A stretch of 64,000 nucleotides of DNA from Anthostomella pinea. Its lineage: Eukaryota; Ascomycota; Sordariomycetes; Xylariales; Xylariaceae. Every line of letters begins with the position of its first letter. Positions within the stretch are counted from its first letter, which is position 1. The position numbers were made by a program, and so were the translations under genes. The notes under the pieces were generated by a model. It searched no databases. It was given only the letters and a program-made list of their open reading frames with translations, and was not told the origin of the DNA. Where the stretch lies: assembly GCA_963556695.1 (NCBI GenBank), contig CAUWAG010000006.1, forward strand, positions 4,216,001-4,280,000. The letters run 5' to 3'. Positions 1 to 11,519 of this stretch are shown in pieces.

Positions 1-377
1 TGGAAGGCCAGTACATCCCAAACTTATCGCAAAAAATTAAAATTAACCGAAAGCGTGTCACACGCGTCACCTGACCAGTTTCATCGACATAGTGGCCATA
101 GTCAGGGTGGAACGATGGGTCAATGTAGTTATTGTCTTTCACAGGATGCGAACACGCAAAGAATAGGTTGTGTGTCTCTCATTCTAGAGCAACCTAGGTC
201 TATTTACATTACTCGATGGGGTCCTCTTCCCAATGCAATCCCTCACTGGGACTTCTCTGTAACTTCTAGACGAACATACATCGTGTCACTGCAAGGCACG
301 CCTGGGGCACTTTCTTCGGACGCTTTTTAGTGCATCAGGTCGTAGTAGTCATCAATATGTACTAGAATAACTTGTGA
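1..377. other. Intergenic, no gene seen
   Basis: A short open frame at 55-330 on the + strand has no recognisable domain and poor protein-like composition. I see nothing else supportable here. The segment lies downstream of the MFS transporter gene, which ends at 378 on the - strand. Confidence 0.5.
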
Positions 378-1913
378 CTATCTCGCATTTGGGTGTGAAG
401 CGCCACGCTGTCTCCGGTGGATTATTCCTATACCAGAGATGAGAAGGGTGGAAGCAACAGCTGCAATGCAAGATGCAAAGAAGAAAATTCCACGTCCTGG
501 CCAGAACGTTTGCCAGGTACCGAGAGCGATGGGTGCTAGAAGACTACCGCAGGCCTCCATAACTGCAAGTGACGCAAGTGCCCTGGGCTTGTCTGCAAAC
601 TCAAATTCAGCAGCGAAGTAACTCTTGACAAATGACGGGAATGCTAAGCTGAGTGACAAGAGAGCTGAAGTAGTGTAAGCTTGCCATGGTTCCTGCGCAA
701 ATGCAAATAGGGCGAGAGAGCCACTCTGCACAAGAAGAGAAAACAGCGCAAGAGCTGCGTCTATCAAGGCCCTTTCGCCTGGTTCCGTAGCGCCCGGCTG
801 ATCTGCTATCTGCCGCTTGCGGCATGCACGGGAGAGCCGTGGAACTAGGAAAAGAACAAATAACACATACAGAGAAGCGACGGCATGGACAATCGTCAAT
901 AGAAACCCGTTTTCTCGACTCGTAAATGAGAGGTGGATGGAAGTGTGTACCATAATGGCCGAGAAGGTGTACGACTGAGCCAGATTGTAAAAACATAACG
1001 CAAGTGCGGTTGACAAACGCCACGGGTCTTGTAAAAGAAACAGAAAAGGGGAGCCAGTGAGTTTCATTAAACGAACAATCCTGGAGAGCAACTCCGTTTC
1101 ACTGCTGGTGTTGGCTTCAGACTCGACGTGGTGTTGCATGTCGTTTGTCGAGGCTACAGGCACGCGTACAGCCATGAGCAGATATACCAACGCAATGGAA
1201 AAGAACCCGAAGGCCATGATGAAACTTTGCCGAAAATCTTCCAGTAGGCTCGCAATGGAGGGACCCAGTGAGATACCAATCATGTAAAGCGCGAGGGACG
1301 ATCCGATTAGCCTTGAAGCAGCTGACGATGTTTTGGCTCGGATATACACCGCGTTGAGATTAAAGTGCAGGATATTGTCGGAGGCCAGTCCTTCGAAGAC
1401 TTGGCTGGACATTGCGACTCCAACATTTCCCATGGCCACTAAGAGAGTTAGTGAGTGATCAAGACGTCGATTATAGCATGTGCCTAAGGCTTACTCACCA
1501 CCAAGTGCCAGAACGAGCACGCTGAAGGACCGCACAGTGATCCAGATAGCCAGGCCAGGTCTGGTATATCTCCTGCAGAGGGCCTCAAAACCCCGGATGG
1601 TGAGAAGAGAGCACGCGTTGGCAATAGCTGTAGCGGTCGCAACGGATGCTGCGAATTGCTTCCTCTCGCTTTCGTCACAATGCCGAGCGTCATCACATAA
1701 CATACTTGCATATGCATAGATCTGAGTCGCTGCGGTTGCTGCCAGGGCTAAACCCGACAGCAGAGATATCGGCAATGTCGATGCCGGAGAATCGTAGAAG
1801 CTCTCCATGTTATTTTCCTCACTCTGTAGCCCCAATGAAGGACGATCTGTTGTATTGTGCGAGGCGGCAGCTAGTAGCGCATCTTCTTCGGCTGGATGAC
1901 GGCGGCGCTCCAT
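378..1913 (-). CDS. MFS transporter, two exons
   Basis: Predicted major facilitator superfamily membrane transporter of about 491 aa. Exon 1 is 1913-1499 and exon 2 is 1438-378. The intron 1498-1439 begins GTGAGT and ends CTCTTAG with a CTAAC branch site, and the splice keeps frame (the junction reads GVAMGNVG). Exon 1 has an acidic/polar N-terminus and two hydrophobic segments; exon 2 has roughly eight to ten more, with a polar central loop as usual for MFS proteins. No substrate motif is recognisable. The gene is divergent from the oxygenase at 2284, with about 370 bp between the starts, so they probably share a promoter. Its place beside two metabolic enzymes suggests export of, or self-protection from, a small metabolite (inference). 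Confidence 0.8.
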
Positions 1914-2097
1914 TGCAATCTTAGGTTACTGTACTTCTGGTTTGAAACCCACACAAAGGGCAACGATCAAAAATGTTAATGCGTTCGGTGTGAGAGGAAG
2001 CGCTCTGACCTAGGATCTGGTGAACAGCTTGGAGTTGCGGACGCCGATTTCTTTCCCGATGAGCGGCCGCCGTGGCAGCGGAACGCCCGCTAGGGCT

Positions 2098-2108
2098 TCG
2101 GTACCCGA
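2098..2108. promoter_or_regulatory. Candidate AflR-type binding site
   Basis: TCGGTACCCGA lies in the divergent promoter between the MFS transporter and the oxygenase. It matches every position of the published AflR consensus TCGSWNNSCGR (TCG-N5-CGA core). An AflR-like Zn2Cys6 regulator is encoded at 19444-20622. A match of this length can occur by chance, but its placement in the one shared promoter of the enzyme/transporter pair makes it worth noting. A weaker TCG-N5-CGG site, TCGCAATTCGG, occurs near 20796, upstream of the regulator itself. Confidence 0.45.
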
Positions 2109-2283
2109 CTGCTATAGTCACACCGGCGCTGGGATATTATTAAATATATAAATCTTTCCGCATTTACGTGGGGACCACAAGGATTGTCTCTCGTTCGCGG
2201 GTACGTACCATCAGTGCTATTTGTTGATCCACGTACACTATAATCCCATTACTCAACGGTGTTTTATGAGAATGCACTAAGCC

Positions 2284-3463
2284 ATGTCCACACCCGCCCC
2301 GCCATCTCGTCAGGATGCTTCAGGCGGACACAGCATTAGAAGCATAGAGAAAGTGTCGACCACCATGACATTCATTGAGCCGTGGGATCAAAAGGCCAAG
2401 GGCAACCCTTTCTACCGATCTGCAGCAGCTCCCGGCATGGAGACTGTCAATTTCAACTGGGTCGATGACCAAGTAACTGTGTCCAATGCCAGAACGGTTC
2501 GGGATGAGTTCACCTTGGACCGCAATGGCTTTGCCTACGTGGAAGATCCCGGGACTCTTGATTCGAATCTCTTAGAGGCTCTTCGTGGCGCTAAAGAGGG
2601 GGCGGTCGAGCGTCTATATTACCCGAAAGTCGAATCCCTAATCATGAGCATAACGGGCGCATCGCGCGTGATTGTTTTCGATCACACCTTGCGCAAGCGG
2701 GACCCAGGCCGTGACAGTAAGGACAACACGGACGGAAAGGAGCAGCCTGCTACAACGGTATGCGTGCACATATCCTCACACTTCTGATTTACCGTGGCTG
2801 ATTCCAGGGGCAGGTGCACTGCGACCAGTTGCGTCCCCAACCCCGGCGTCCTGCAATGGCAAGTAGAGGGCATTAACTAAGAATCGACTAGGTCCGGGAA
2901 GGGCTCACTCAGGAGACTTCGCCAAAACCTCGCCGCACATGAAGACTACGAGTCTATATTGAAAGGCCGTGTGCAGATGATTAAGTGCGTCCCAAAACCA
3001 AGGCGAGAAGAATCCTACCGGGTAAAATGACTGACGGCATCGTCACAGTGTTTGGCGTCCATTGAACGGCCCAGTGGTTGATTGGCCCTTGGCGCAGATG
3101 GACTACACGACACTCGATCCCAAGCATGTCCATCCGTGTGACTTGTGGCGCGGAGAGTACGAGGAGCGCGGGCAGACGGTCACCATAGAGCACGACCCTG
3201 GACAGCGCTGGTGGTACTTGGGTGGTCATAGTACAGAGGAGGTGACGCTGCTGAAAATATGGGACAGCTGGGGTCATCGTGGCGTTGCCGACGGTAAGTA
3301 AGGTACCGAAGCCTGGGCTGCATCAACCAAGAGACTAACATTCAATTTCTTACACCCAGTCTGCGCTCACGCGGCTTTCAAGCACCCTGACACCCCTGCA
3401 GATGCTGCTCCGAGAGAGAGTGTGGAAGTTCGCTGCCTGGCGTTGCATGAGCCTGGTAGATGA
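2284..3463 (+). CDS. CmcJ/NvfI (AsaB/GA4-desaturase-like) 2OG-Fe(II) oxygenase, five exons
   Basis: Predicted 311-aa non-haem iron, 2-oxoglutarate-type oxygenase of the fungal CmcJ/NvfI family, whose members hydroxylate, desaturate or peroxidise secondary metabolites. Exons: 2284-2757, 2808-2827, 2892-2984, 3049-3293, 3360-3463. All four introns are GT-AG and every junction keeps frame. The 20-nt second exon supplies VHCDQ, which contains the H-x-D iron ligands; INVWRP and WPLAQMDY follow in exon 4. The last exon has the probable distal His (CAHAAFKHP) and the RESVEVR segment, whose Arg probably binds 2OG. An in-frame ATG at 2365 with good context is an alternative start. It is divergent from the MFS gene. 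The substrate cannot be inferred. Confidence 0.82.
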
Positions 3464-4405
3464 TTTGGATGGAGCCGATCGAGGTTGTGGTTTCCGTCCA
3501 ATGGTGAATAGGGGTGGGCGCAGTTACATCGTTGGTCCTTCGGTCTGTTGTCGATCTTTGCTCAAGGATACGGAGGAGTGTTCTGCTGGGCCGGCTCCCG
3601 AAGCTACCAATCTATTATGTTCGCATGCCTGGCTGACTATTACGCTGTGTCACATCTTGATATGCACAGTGACGCCCTACGGCGATCTTCGGGGACCGAG
3701 TGAGCTGCTAAGTGACGTACCTCGTATCCGCATTGATGCCGACTTATATGCAAGGATTGATCTCTCGAGAGTAAGGAAGACGAGAAAGGGCCTCGCTTTG
3801 GAAACCAAGTGTAGGTAGTTTATTGTTTGGTGATGACCATTTCCCCTTTTCGCCTTGTGTGGAGAGTGCGGATTCCGACTTTGAGGCAGTTGGTTGCAAC
3901 ATGACCGAAGATCTATCCAGGCTTGCACCCGTAGACCGGAATGAATAATCAAAATTTAGTACCGAACAGGTGTTGTTTGAGCGCCCCATATTTTACATTC
4001 AGGGGCTGTTTCCTCGCTTTGCCGAGTATTCGTCTTCCGCGGCTGTGTCATTTTCCTCATTTCCGGCCCAGGGAGACCGGATGGCCCTCAGATTACTCGG
4101 CTGCCGAGAGCTGGGATCCACGGCCGAAAGATGTCCACACGGAGCCGGATTGATGCTTATTAAGCCCCCGATTTGTAGAGTCGCCCCAACACGAAAATAG
4201 CAATATCGAACATGGGTCCTATGCCGAATGATATCCCAAAAGACTGGCAGTGAGACCGGTCAAGTGCCTTGATATTGCCTGAGCATCAAACGAATTTTGT
4301 AGCCTGTGACGGCATTGCTGCAGTGAATGCATTCAGTAGAGATGTCGTATAACTATGTAGTACTAGTGAAGAGCTCGAGTATTATTCCCGCCCATTGTAC
4401 CCTGA
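3464..4405. other. Intergenic, no clear gene
   Basis: This 0.9-kb spacer lies between the convergent oxygenase and ACC-synthase-like genes. Open frames at 3677-3989 (-) and 3941-4200 (+) lack any recognisable motif and overlap one another. I see no RNA gene or repeat. Confidence 0.5.
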
Positions 4406-5838
4406 TCACAGCCTTGTACAATCGTCAGCTGCAGCACCAATTCTCTGAAGAGCTTCAGTCAGTTGATTGGGATCAATAGCGAAGTTGATCCTTGCCCATC
4501 CCTTCTCAGACTCGGGGAGATGGTAGCTCCGTCCTGCTGAAAGAGACAATCCTGCGCTCTTGTAAGCTTGGATAGCATCTGCCTCATCCTCCCAGGTACG
4601 CGCATGTGGTGCGATCCTCACGAGGATGAAAGGCCCCATCGTCGCAGGGATGTAAGGTAGACCTCGTTTCTTCAGGGCTGATGTCAAGCGTAAATACGCC
4701 CGTGCAAGGCGGTGGGAGTTGAGCGCAAGCAGGTCATCCAGCTTTGGGGATGACAAGAGACTGGCCGCAGCAATAGCCGTGAGCGATGACGTCTGCGTAT
4801 TGGAGACAAGTGCGAGACCCGTAACTAGGGGCTTGTTGCTTTGACTAACACAGCAGCCCTACTTCCAATCAGTATAAGCTCATACTTAACGGACCCTGGG
4901 ACGGTACCATTCGTAGGCCGCTGGAGCCGAAGTCCTTGCTGATACTCCAGATCGTGTGGATTCGAGAGAGATCGCAGCCTAAAGACTCGACATCTAACTG
5001 TAGCGCTGACACGAACGGCACGGGGTGCGACACATCCGGGTTCTCGAATGAGGATAGGGCGTAAATTTCATCGGATATGAAATGCAAACCCCTTTGGCCG
5101 CAGAACTTGACAATCGCTTTGACAATACTCGCTGGATAGCACTGGCCGGACGGGTTGTGAGGGTTCGTGAAGAGAACGCCTTTTATTGGCAGAGCGGACT
5201 TTGAAAAGGCACTTTCCAGTGCCTCGATGACCCCCATGGAGAAAACATCGTCGAGGTTCCGCGTGGTAACGAAGACGGGCTGTACGCCGGATCTCACGCT
5301 CAGCAACCATTCGAAGCTACCTGAATGGCCAGTAAGCTAAAGCCGCTGACTACCGTCGAAAAGAACAGATATGATCAACTCACCCCAGCAAGGCGTTGGT
5401 ACTAGCAAGCCATCGCCCACTTCGCATATGTTGTACAGAAGAGAGTCGAGCGCAAATGCTGCGCCTGGAGCAACCGCTAGATGTTCCCTAGAAACAGGTA
5501 CCAGCGGCTGGAAATAGCGGTTGAAGAATCTCGCCAACGAATCCAAGAGCTTCAAATCGCCCGCGAATCCATCCGGGTAAGACAGATCCTAAATACGCAT
5601 CAGGATGTAGACTGCCATTATTTTTAGAGGGCATACTCACATGACTGGACAAGCTGCCTTCAATAGCCTGTTTGTACAGGTCAATAAGTTCGTTTCGCAG
5701 CAGCCAATTCTCGGAGGTCGAGAGATCGATGCAAGGGTTGCCCGCTTGCCGTTCCCGTTCCTCGGCAGCTTTGCTGATCCGGGGCCACACGGCTTGGACG
5801 TTAGCAGCGCCTCGACGGGAAAGACCATAGCCTTCCAT
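4406..5838 (-). CDS. ACC-synthase-like PLP-dependent aminotransferase, four exons
   Basis: Predicted 422-aa fold-type I PLP enzyme of the aminotransferase class I/II, 1-aminocyclopropane-1-carboxylate-synthase-like group, to which the gliotoxin-pathway enzyme GliI is related. Exons: 5838-5641, 5588-5384, 5320-4908, 4858-4406; introns are GT-AG, 49-63 nt, and all junctions keep frame. Visible landmarks are SYPDGFAGD, TPCWGSFEW across the second junction, NPHNPSG (cofactor-contacting Asn), DEIYALS (Asp/Tyr), and SISKDFGSSGLRM with the Schiff-base Lys. GWARINFAI near the C-terminus carries the probable carboxylate-binding Arg. No lesion is seen. It is convergent with the oxygenase. The true reaction (ACC formation, transamination or C-S lyase-type chemistry) cannot be told from sequence. 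Confidence 0.85.
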
Positions 5839-6225
5839 GAGTCCAAGAAAGCACTAAAAAAACTGAGTAACCAGAAAGGACGGGCAACCAGACAAGAAAG
5901 GGATGGAGAGGCAAGTCTAAATAGTCGTGAGGAAGGACGTAGTCGCGGCCGGACGTAGCAGGGAAAGAGAAAGCGCCGGCGCCCGACTGGTCTTACCTAA
6001 GCGACCGACCCGGACAGAACAGAGCTCATAGGTGAAAGAACTTCACACAAAGCGCTTTTAAACCTTACTCGGTAAATAAGGTAGAAAATTGTTATATATA
6101 AACTAATTATAATATAATAATTATAATATTCCATTTTTATATAAAAAGTTATTATATAAATCTTTTTATTATTAAGTTATTTAACTTTTATTATTATTAA
6201 TTTATTATTTATATATATAAATTTA
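5839..6225. other. Upstream region of the aminotransferase, then AT-rich block
   Basis: 5839-6060 is the presumptive promoter of the ACC-synthase-like gene. From 6060 to 6225 the sequence is almost pure A/T and abuts the broken end of the Fot1-like element, so it is probably a decayed transposon margin. No full AflR-type site is seen here; TCGCGGCCGGA near 5943 is only similar. Confidence 0.5.
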
Positions 6226-6383
6226 AGCTATCTCGTCGAAGTTGTAAATATCCGCGTCTTGGATACCATGTTTCGCGATTGCCGCAGCAACTTGGCGAAA
6301 ACACGCGCAATACGCGTCCGGATCTTCGTTTAAGACCCTCTGGTAGTCTATCCTCCGATAAAAACGCGTCCGGAGGCCTGGTA
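6226..6383 (-). pseudogene. Fot1-like copy A transposase, middle fragment
   Basis: Read on the - strand this continues the transposase interrupted at 15051. It has RIDYQRVLNEDPDAY and then KHGIQDADIYNFDE, the segment around the first catalytic Asp of the DDE domain. The frame ends a few codons later in AT-rich sequence. It aligns by eye with the same region of copy B (about 30210-30360). Confidence 0.8.
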
Positions 6384-6591
6384 TAACGGCGGGGGCATGA
6401 AGTTGGGACAGCCCCCAAGTGGGGACAGTTTCCCCACCAAAAGGCCACAGTTGCACCCCCAGATAACTCCATCTGCATTGAAGCTATAAATTATATAATA
6501 AATGCGTTAGAGCCGCTCTTTCCTGGTGTTTTCAGCAATATCAGTTGCTCACACGGTAGCGCCCTAGCTGGCGGATCGCGCGGCGTGAAGA

Positions 6592-7089
6592 TCACACCAA
6601 AATGGGCTCGTCGGACTCCTCATCCGTGCCATCACCCTCTTCGTCAACAGCAACCCCTTCATCCTCAGAGGGCTCCAATTCCTCTAAATCTTCTGAATCT
6701 GACTCCTCAGAGTCCTCAGAGAGAGAGCTCTCTGATTCGTCAGTATGAAAGTTCTGCAATTCACGCAAAACTCGTTGTCTCTCCTCCCGCTGCTCAATAG
6801 CAGCTCGTGCGGCCTCCGTATGCTCGATTTGCTCAGCAACAACGTCCCCAATCTTCCATAGCCGTTGGTCTGGCTCTTTCTCAGGGGCCTTACGGCGCTT
6901 TTTTGGTTGTAGATGCTCGATTTTGGCGTCTTTTGCTTTTAGCAGTTCCTTCGCAAGTGCTAGCTTAACCACCATCTCATCGTACGCTCTTGCAACCAAG
7001 CGGACTCCTGCTCGCTGCTCAGGGGTCTCAGCAACTGCTGATAGCATCAGGGCGATATCCTGCCCTGATTTAGGGGCTTCTAATGCCTC
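6592..7089 (-). pseudogene. Pogo-like transposase, C-terminal part
   Basis: This is the continuation of the transposase broken by the Gypsy element. When the Gypsy element and one GGGGG are ignored, the frame passes from NPETTP on the far side straight into EALEAPKSGQ here without a stop. It contains a coiled-coil-like charged stretch, a basic patch (KKRRKAPEK) and an acidic Glu/Asp/Ser tail, as is common at the C-terminus of fungal pogo-family transposases. Confidence 0.8.
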
Positions 7090-7094
7090 GGGGG

Positions 7095-7317
7095 TGTCAC
7101 GGCAAGCGTACTGAGGAGCTGGGACATGGCCGGCAGCAAGCAGCTATTACTCTATTAACGAGAATATCAAGACTAGAGAGGAAAGGAAGAGAGAGAGAGA
7201 GATAGGTACAGTGGGAGGTTGCCCCTTTAAGGGGATCCTCTGGTCAGATCCTTCCCCTATTAGGAGGTATCCACTTGTCATGTGGGAAGGTCTGTGCAGG
7301 CCGCCACAGCCGTCACA
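7095..7317 (-). repeat. 3' LTR of the Gypsy element
   Basis: 223 bp, TGTCACGGC at one end and GCCGTCACA at the other. It differs from the LTR at 13124-13346 at six positions, all transitions of C:G to T:A type (CAAGCG against CGAGCG here; four further changes of AACGAG/CATGTGG type in the other copy plus CAGC/CAGT). Confidence 0.92.
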
Positions 7318-7331
7318 CTACTCCCCCCCTT
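7318..7331 (-). other. Polypurine tract of the Gypsy element
   Basis: Read on the coding (-) strand, AAGGGGGGGAGTAG lies directly before the 3' LTR, the expected position and composition of the plus-strand primer of an LTR retrotransposon. Confidence 0.7.
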
Positions 7332-7343
7332 ATCAAAGTCAGT

Positions 7344-8189
7344 TTACGACAATGATTTCTTACGAGTTCTTCTTACTCCTTGTGCAGAGCCCCTTACAGG
7401 CAAGTTGTCTTCCTCATGATCAGTTAGGTCCTGATCATCAGCAGCAGCCTCTATCCATTGCTGTAACCTTTGAGGTGGACTTGGCGCCTTGGGATTTGCC
7501 TCATAGAACTCTTTGACGCGTACAGCTGAGCCTCTGAAGTTAGCTGCTGGGTACCACATCGGGTCAGGATCATGACCTGTCCATTCAGCCTGGTACTCCA
7601 GCTTGCCCCGGGTTTGGCGGGAGGACAGAATTTTGTTAACTTCCCACTCAGGAACCCCATCCATGTTGACGGGAGGCGGTGGAGGGATCACCTGACCTGG
7701 GACAGGGTTATTTGGTGACCGTACTAAGCGGCTTGCATTGATAACCCGATGAGCGTTTATCCCAGGGGGTAAGTCAATCTCAAAGGCATTCTCATTGACC
7801 TGTTTGATAACCCGATATGGTCCCATATAGGGGTTGTCCAACCCATTATGTGGGCGGTCAGTGCGCCATGCTCCTTTGCGGACATATACCATATCTTCTG
7901 GCTTCCAGTCGATTGGTCGTCGGGATTTGTCAGCCTGTTTCTTGTACTCTGTTTGTGCCTTAAAGAGGTTGGTTTTGGCCGATACCACAGCCTGTGCCCG
8001 GCGTTCAGTAAACTCTTGAGCGTCTGAACGACTCAGCTGCTCTGTAATAGGCGTCTTTCTTGAGAGAGGACTGCGTTTATTCCAGTCAAACTTCATGACT
8101 GGAAGAAACCCCATTTCAACCTCAGCTGGAGATAAGCCAGTACTTGCATGAGATTGTGTGGCATTAGCAAAATCCAGACAGGGCAGCAA
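7344..8189 (-). pseudogene. Integrase C-terminus and chromodomain of the Gypsy element
   Basis: An open frame of 281 codons, separated from the main pol frame by a TGA at 8226-8228. It begins in the integrase C-terminal part (FANATQSHASTGLSPAE), passes through the DMVYVRKGAWRT and MGPYRVIKQ region, and ends in a chromodomain (PEWEVNKILSSR, LEYQAEWTGHDPD, MWYPAANF). Chromodomains of this kind direct integration to histone-marked chromatin in chromoviruses. Confidence 0.88.
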
Positions 8190-8225
8190 TTGAGACCAGT
8201 CATCCTGAAAATGGCTTATAAAGGG

Positions 8226-11200
8226 TCAGAGCTTGGTCTGGAGGAACTGATTGATGATCTCTGTCTGACCATCTGTCTGAGGGTGCTCTGCAGTAGAGCG
8301 GCGTAGGTCCATCCCTGTAAGCTTGGCTAGTTCATCCAAAAAGGCAGCAATGAACTGGGGACCACGGTCTGAAGTTACAGTCTCAGGGGTGCCATAGACC
8401 CTCCAAGGTCCATTGAAGTATAAGGTGGCAAGGTCCTTGGCTGTACATGTCTTATATGTTGGAATAGACCACGGGTGTTTGCCTAGTCGGTCTACCACCA
8501 CATAGATTGTGTCATAGCCTAGCTTGTCTTTTGGCATGGTCTTGAAGTCCATAGAGACATGTTGCCAAGGACGATCTGGTATAGGCAGAGGCTGTAGCAA
8601 GCCGGCTGGCTTAAGACGGGAATTGCGGCCTCTGCCACATTCTGGGCAATGAGCGCAATAGCGGTCTATAAAAGCACCCATACCAGGCCAGGAATAACGC
8701 TCTGCTACTAAGGCACGCATCTTGTTCCGACCAGGGTGTGCACGGGAAGGTAGTCTGTGAATCTCATCACAAAGTTGTGTGTGTAGGTGCCCCTTATCAG
8801 GCACCACAAGGCGTCCCTCTTTCAACAATAAGCCATCAACAAGACTATAACCCTGCTGACTGTGTTTGGCTTTTTCCCGCTCAAGGAATAGGGTCTCTGA
8901 AGAGCGGTTGGCTGTCAAGATGGCATCAATAAGCTGAACACCCTCTAGAGAACCGTCTGGGTCCTGGTTGTTGGCTTTCAAGGTGGCCATAATGGCACAT
9001 ACCAGGTTGTCTTCTGGACTAGGTGACGAGTCGGTCACAGGCAGGTCAACGGGTCCATTGAACCTTTCAACAGGTAGGGGGATCTGGTAGCAACTTTCAT
9101 CCTTGATGGCCTTTTGTGTAGCCAGATCTACAGCTTTCTGTGATAGAGTATCAGCTATCAGGTTCTCCCTACCTGGACAGAAAGAGATAGTAAAGTCCAG
9201 GCCCGAGATATCCTCACTCCAGGCTGCTTGTCGAGCATTGAGCTGTCGCTTAGTGACAAAGTACTGGAGTGCCTGATGATCTGTGAAAACAGGAAAGGGA
9301 TGCTGAAGGGCAGTGAGCATATGGTTCCATTCTCGCATGGCATAGACAATTGCCAGTAGTTCCTTGTCATGGATGGGATAGTTGCACTCTGCTACATTCA
9401 TAGTTTGCGACAAATAGGCCACTGGATGCCAGTTGTCTTGCTCATCCTGTTGGGAAAGGGCTGCTGAGATTACACTATCTGAAGCGTCTATTTCCAGCTT
9501 GGTAGAAGCTGCTTCCTTGAAATATGAGAGCAAGGGAGCTGAGCATAAGGCAGCCTTTAGGTTGTCAAAGGCTCTCTGCTGTTCCTTGGTCCATAGGTAC
9601 TTGGTTGTCATAATGAGACGGTAAAGAGGTTTAGCTATCCTGCTAAAACTGTCTATGAATTGCCAATAGAAGTCACAAAATCCCAAGAAAGACTGTAATT
9701 CTTTAACAGTCTTAGGCTCTTTCCAGTCCCTCACGACGGCAATCTTGGCTTGATCAACTGATATGCCACTGGTTGATATTATATATCCCAGGAATTTTTT
9801 TGATGTGACAGCAAACTCGCTCTTTTTGATGTCAGCCTGGAGGCCAGCTTCCCGGAGCTTCTGGAGGACCTTGCGGACATGGTCCCAGTGTTCCAATAGG
9901 TCTGCAGAGAAGATCAGGATATCGTCCACATAGGCTGTACAGAACTCGTCCAGATATGGGAACAAGGCCTTGTTGATATATCGCTAGAAGGTACTTGGGC
10001 CGTTACAAAGTCCAAAAGGGAGCACTTTGTACTTGTACTGACCAAAGCGCGTGCGGAAGGTCGTGAGATCTTCAGAGGCTGGATCCATGCGGATTCGGTG
10101 GAAAGCCGCCCTGATACCCAGCTTGGTGAACAGCTTAGCGCTAGATAGACGTTCCAAAGTTTCGCTGATTAATGGCAGTGGATAGCGGTCCTTTTTTGAC
10201 TGAGCATTGAGCTCGCGGTAGTCAACACAGAAACGCAAGCCTCTATTTGGCTTTTTGGCAAAGAGAACAGGGGACCCATACTCTGCTCCACTGGGAACAA
10301 TCCATTCCTTGCGCAAGTGTTCCGTCAGATATTGCTTGAAGGCAATAAGGTGGTCGGCCTTCATGCTATATAAGGGGTGCAGACGAAGAGTCTTAGCCCC
10401 TGGCTTGAGCTCGATCTTGTGGTCAATATCCTTGCAGAAAGGGGGTAGCTCGTTGCTTTCTGTCTTGGAAAACACATCCATAAAATCTTGTGCCTCTGGG
10501 GGAAGCCTGCTGCGTAGCAGGTGCTGAGTCTCTAAGTCCTCTTTATCAATAGAGTAATCAATAGCTTAATCAAGCTCATATATCGAAAAGGAGAACATAT
10601 TTCCGTAGCTGTGTCGTTGATGTTGCCCCTTCTGACGGTGACTAGCCTGTCTAAAGAAGGTACTTCCTGAGACTAGGTGGATATCCGCGCCCAGAACGTT
10701 CATTATTGCGTCTTTGCTAATCTTGGGATGAACAGCCTGGCGTAGCGAAGTCTTTTGCAAGGATACCAGGCGGTCCCATCCTGCTAGCTGGTCTTTCATA
10801 GCCTGCAAGGACTGATGATGGTCTCTTGCCCATATAGCCAGTACTTGAGGGCGTTGTAGTATTTTTTGTGGGCGTTTCTCTTGCTCTTCCCACTGTGAAT
10901 CCCTATGGAGCATGTCTTGCCGGGCCTGAGGATTGATAGCCCGTTATCTTAACCACTGGCGAGCTGGGTTGGTGATGTCGGTCTTTTAGTTGGTAAGGAA
11001 AGGTAGTTCTGGTGGGAAATATAGGCGGTTCCGCCGGCAGTCTGGTAAGAGGTTGTGAACAGCCAAAAACCGCTTGCCAACAATAAGGTCAAAGTTCTTG
11101 CTGGGTCCAAACTCTGCTTCTAGGATAGGGGCTTCCCGGAAGGTTCTTCCCTGAATCTGGAAATTTGCTGCAACCGCTGTGTTGACAACCTGTGAATGCC

Positions 11201-11400
11201 CCTTGCCAAAGCCATTCAGGGTGGCAGGCTCATCAAAATGTCTTTAAGGGAGTTCCCATCATTGAGCCAAGGGTCTCATGATTGAACGGCTGCCTAAAAG
11301 ATAAACCTCTGCTCCGGTATCAATCAAAACTTTTACACGCACTGCAATTCCATTCTACCGGATGGTTGCAGTCATCACAAAGGTACTGCCGCCTATCAAG
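8226..11400 (-). pseudogene. Gypsy pol: protease, reverse transcriptase, RNase H, integrase
   Basis: On the - strand a retropepsin motif (VLIDTGAEVYLLG) is seen near 11300-11340, in a broken frame. Reverse transcriptase spans about 10480-9700, with FCVDYRELN, LPFGLCNGPSTF, a TAG at 9984 where CAG is expected, then YVDDILIFS with the catalytic YVDD. RNase H follows (LEIDASD, FTDHQALQYF), then integrase with an H-H-C-C zinc domain (CPECGRG) and the catalytic core DFK, SDRGPQF, HPQTDGQTE. A TGA at 8226 separates the C-terminus. The disabling stops fit RIP-type mutation. Confidence 0.88.
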
Positions 11401-11519
11401 CCAGTGAGGTCTGATTGAAGTGATGGAATTTCAAGAGAGTGGTGAGCCAGTTGATTGATAGTACATTGGAGGCCTAGGTGGGAGACTTTCCCTAGGCCCT
11501 TGAGTTTTCCGACCCGTTG

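Noticed and set aside
3402..3818. 138-codon frame after the oxygenase
   Set aside because: Its first part overlaps the true last exon of the oxygenase in another frame; the remainder has no domain.
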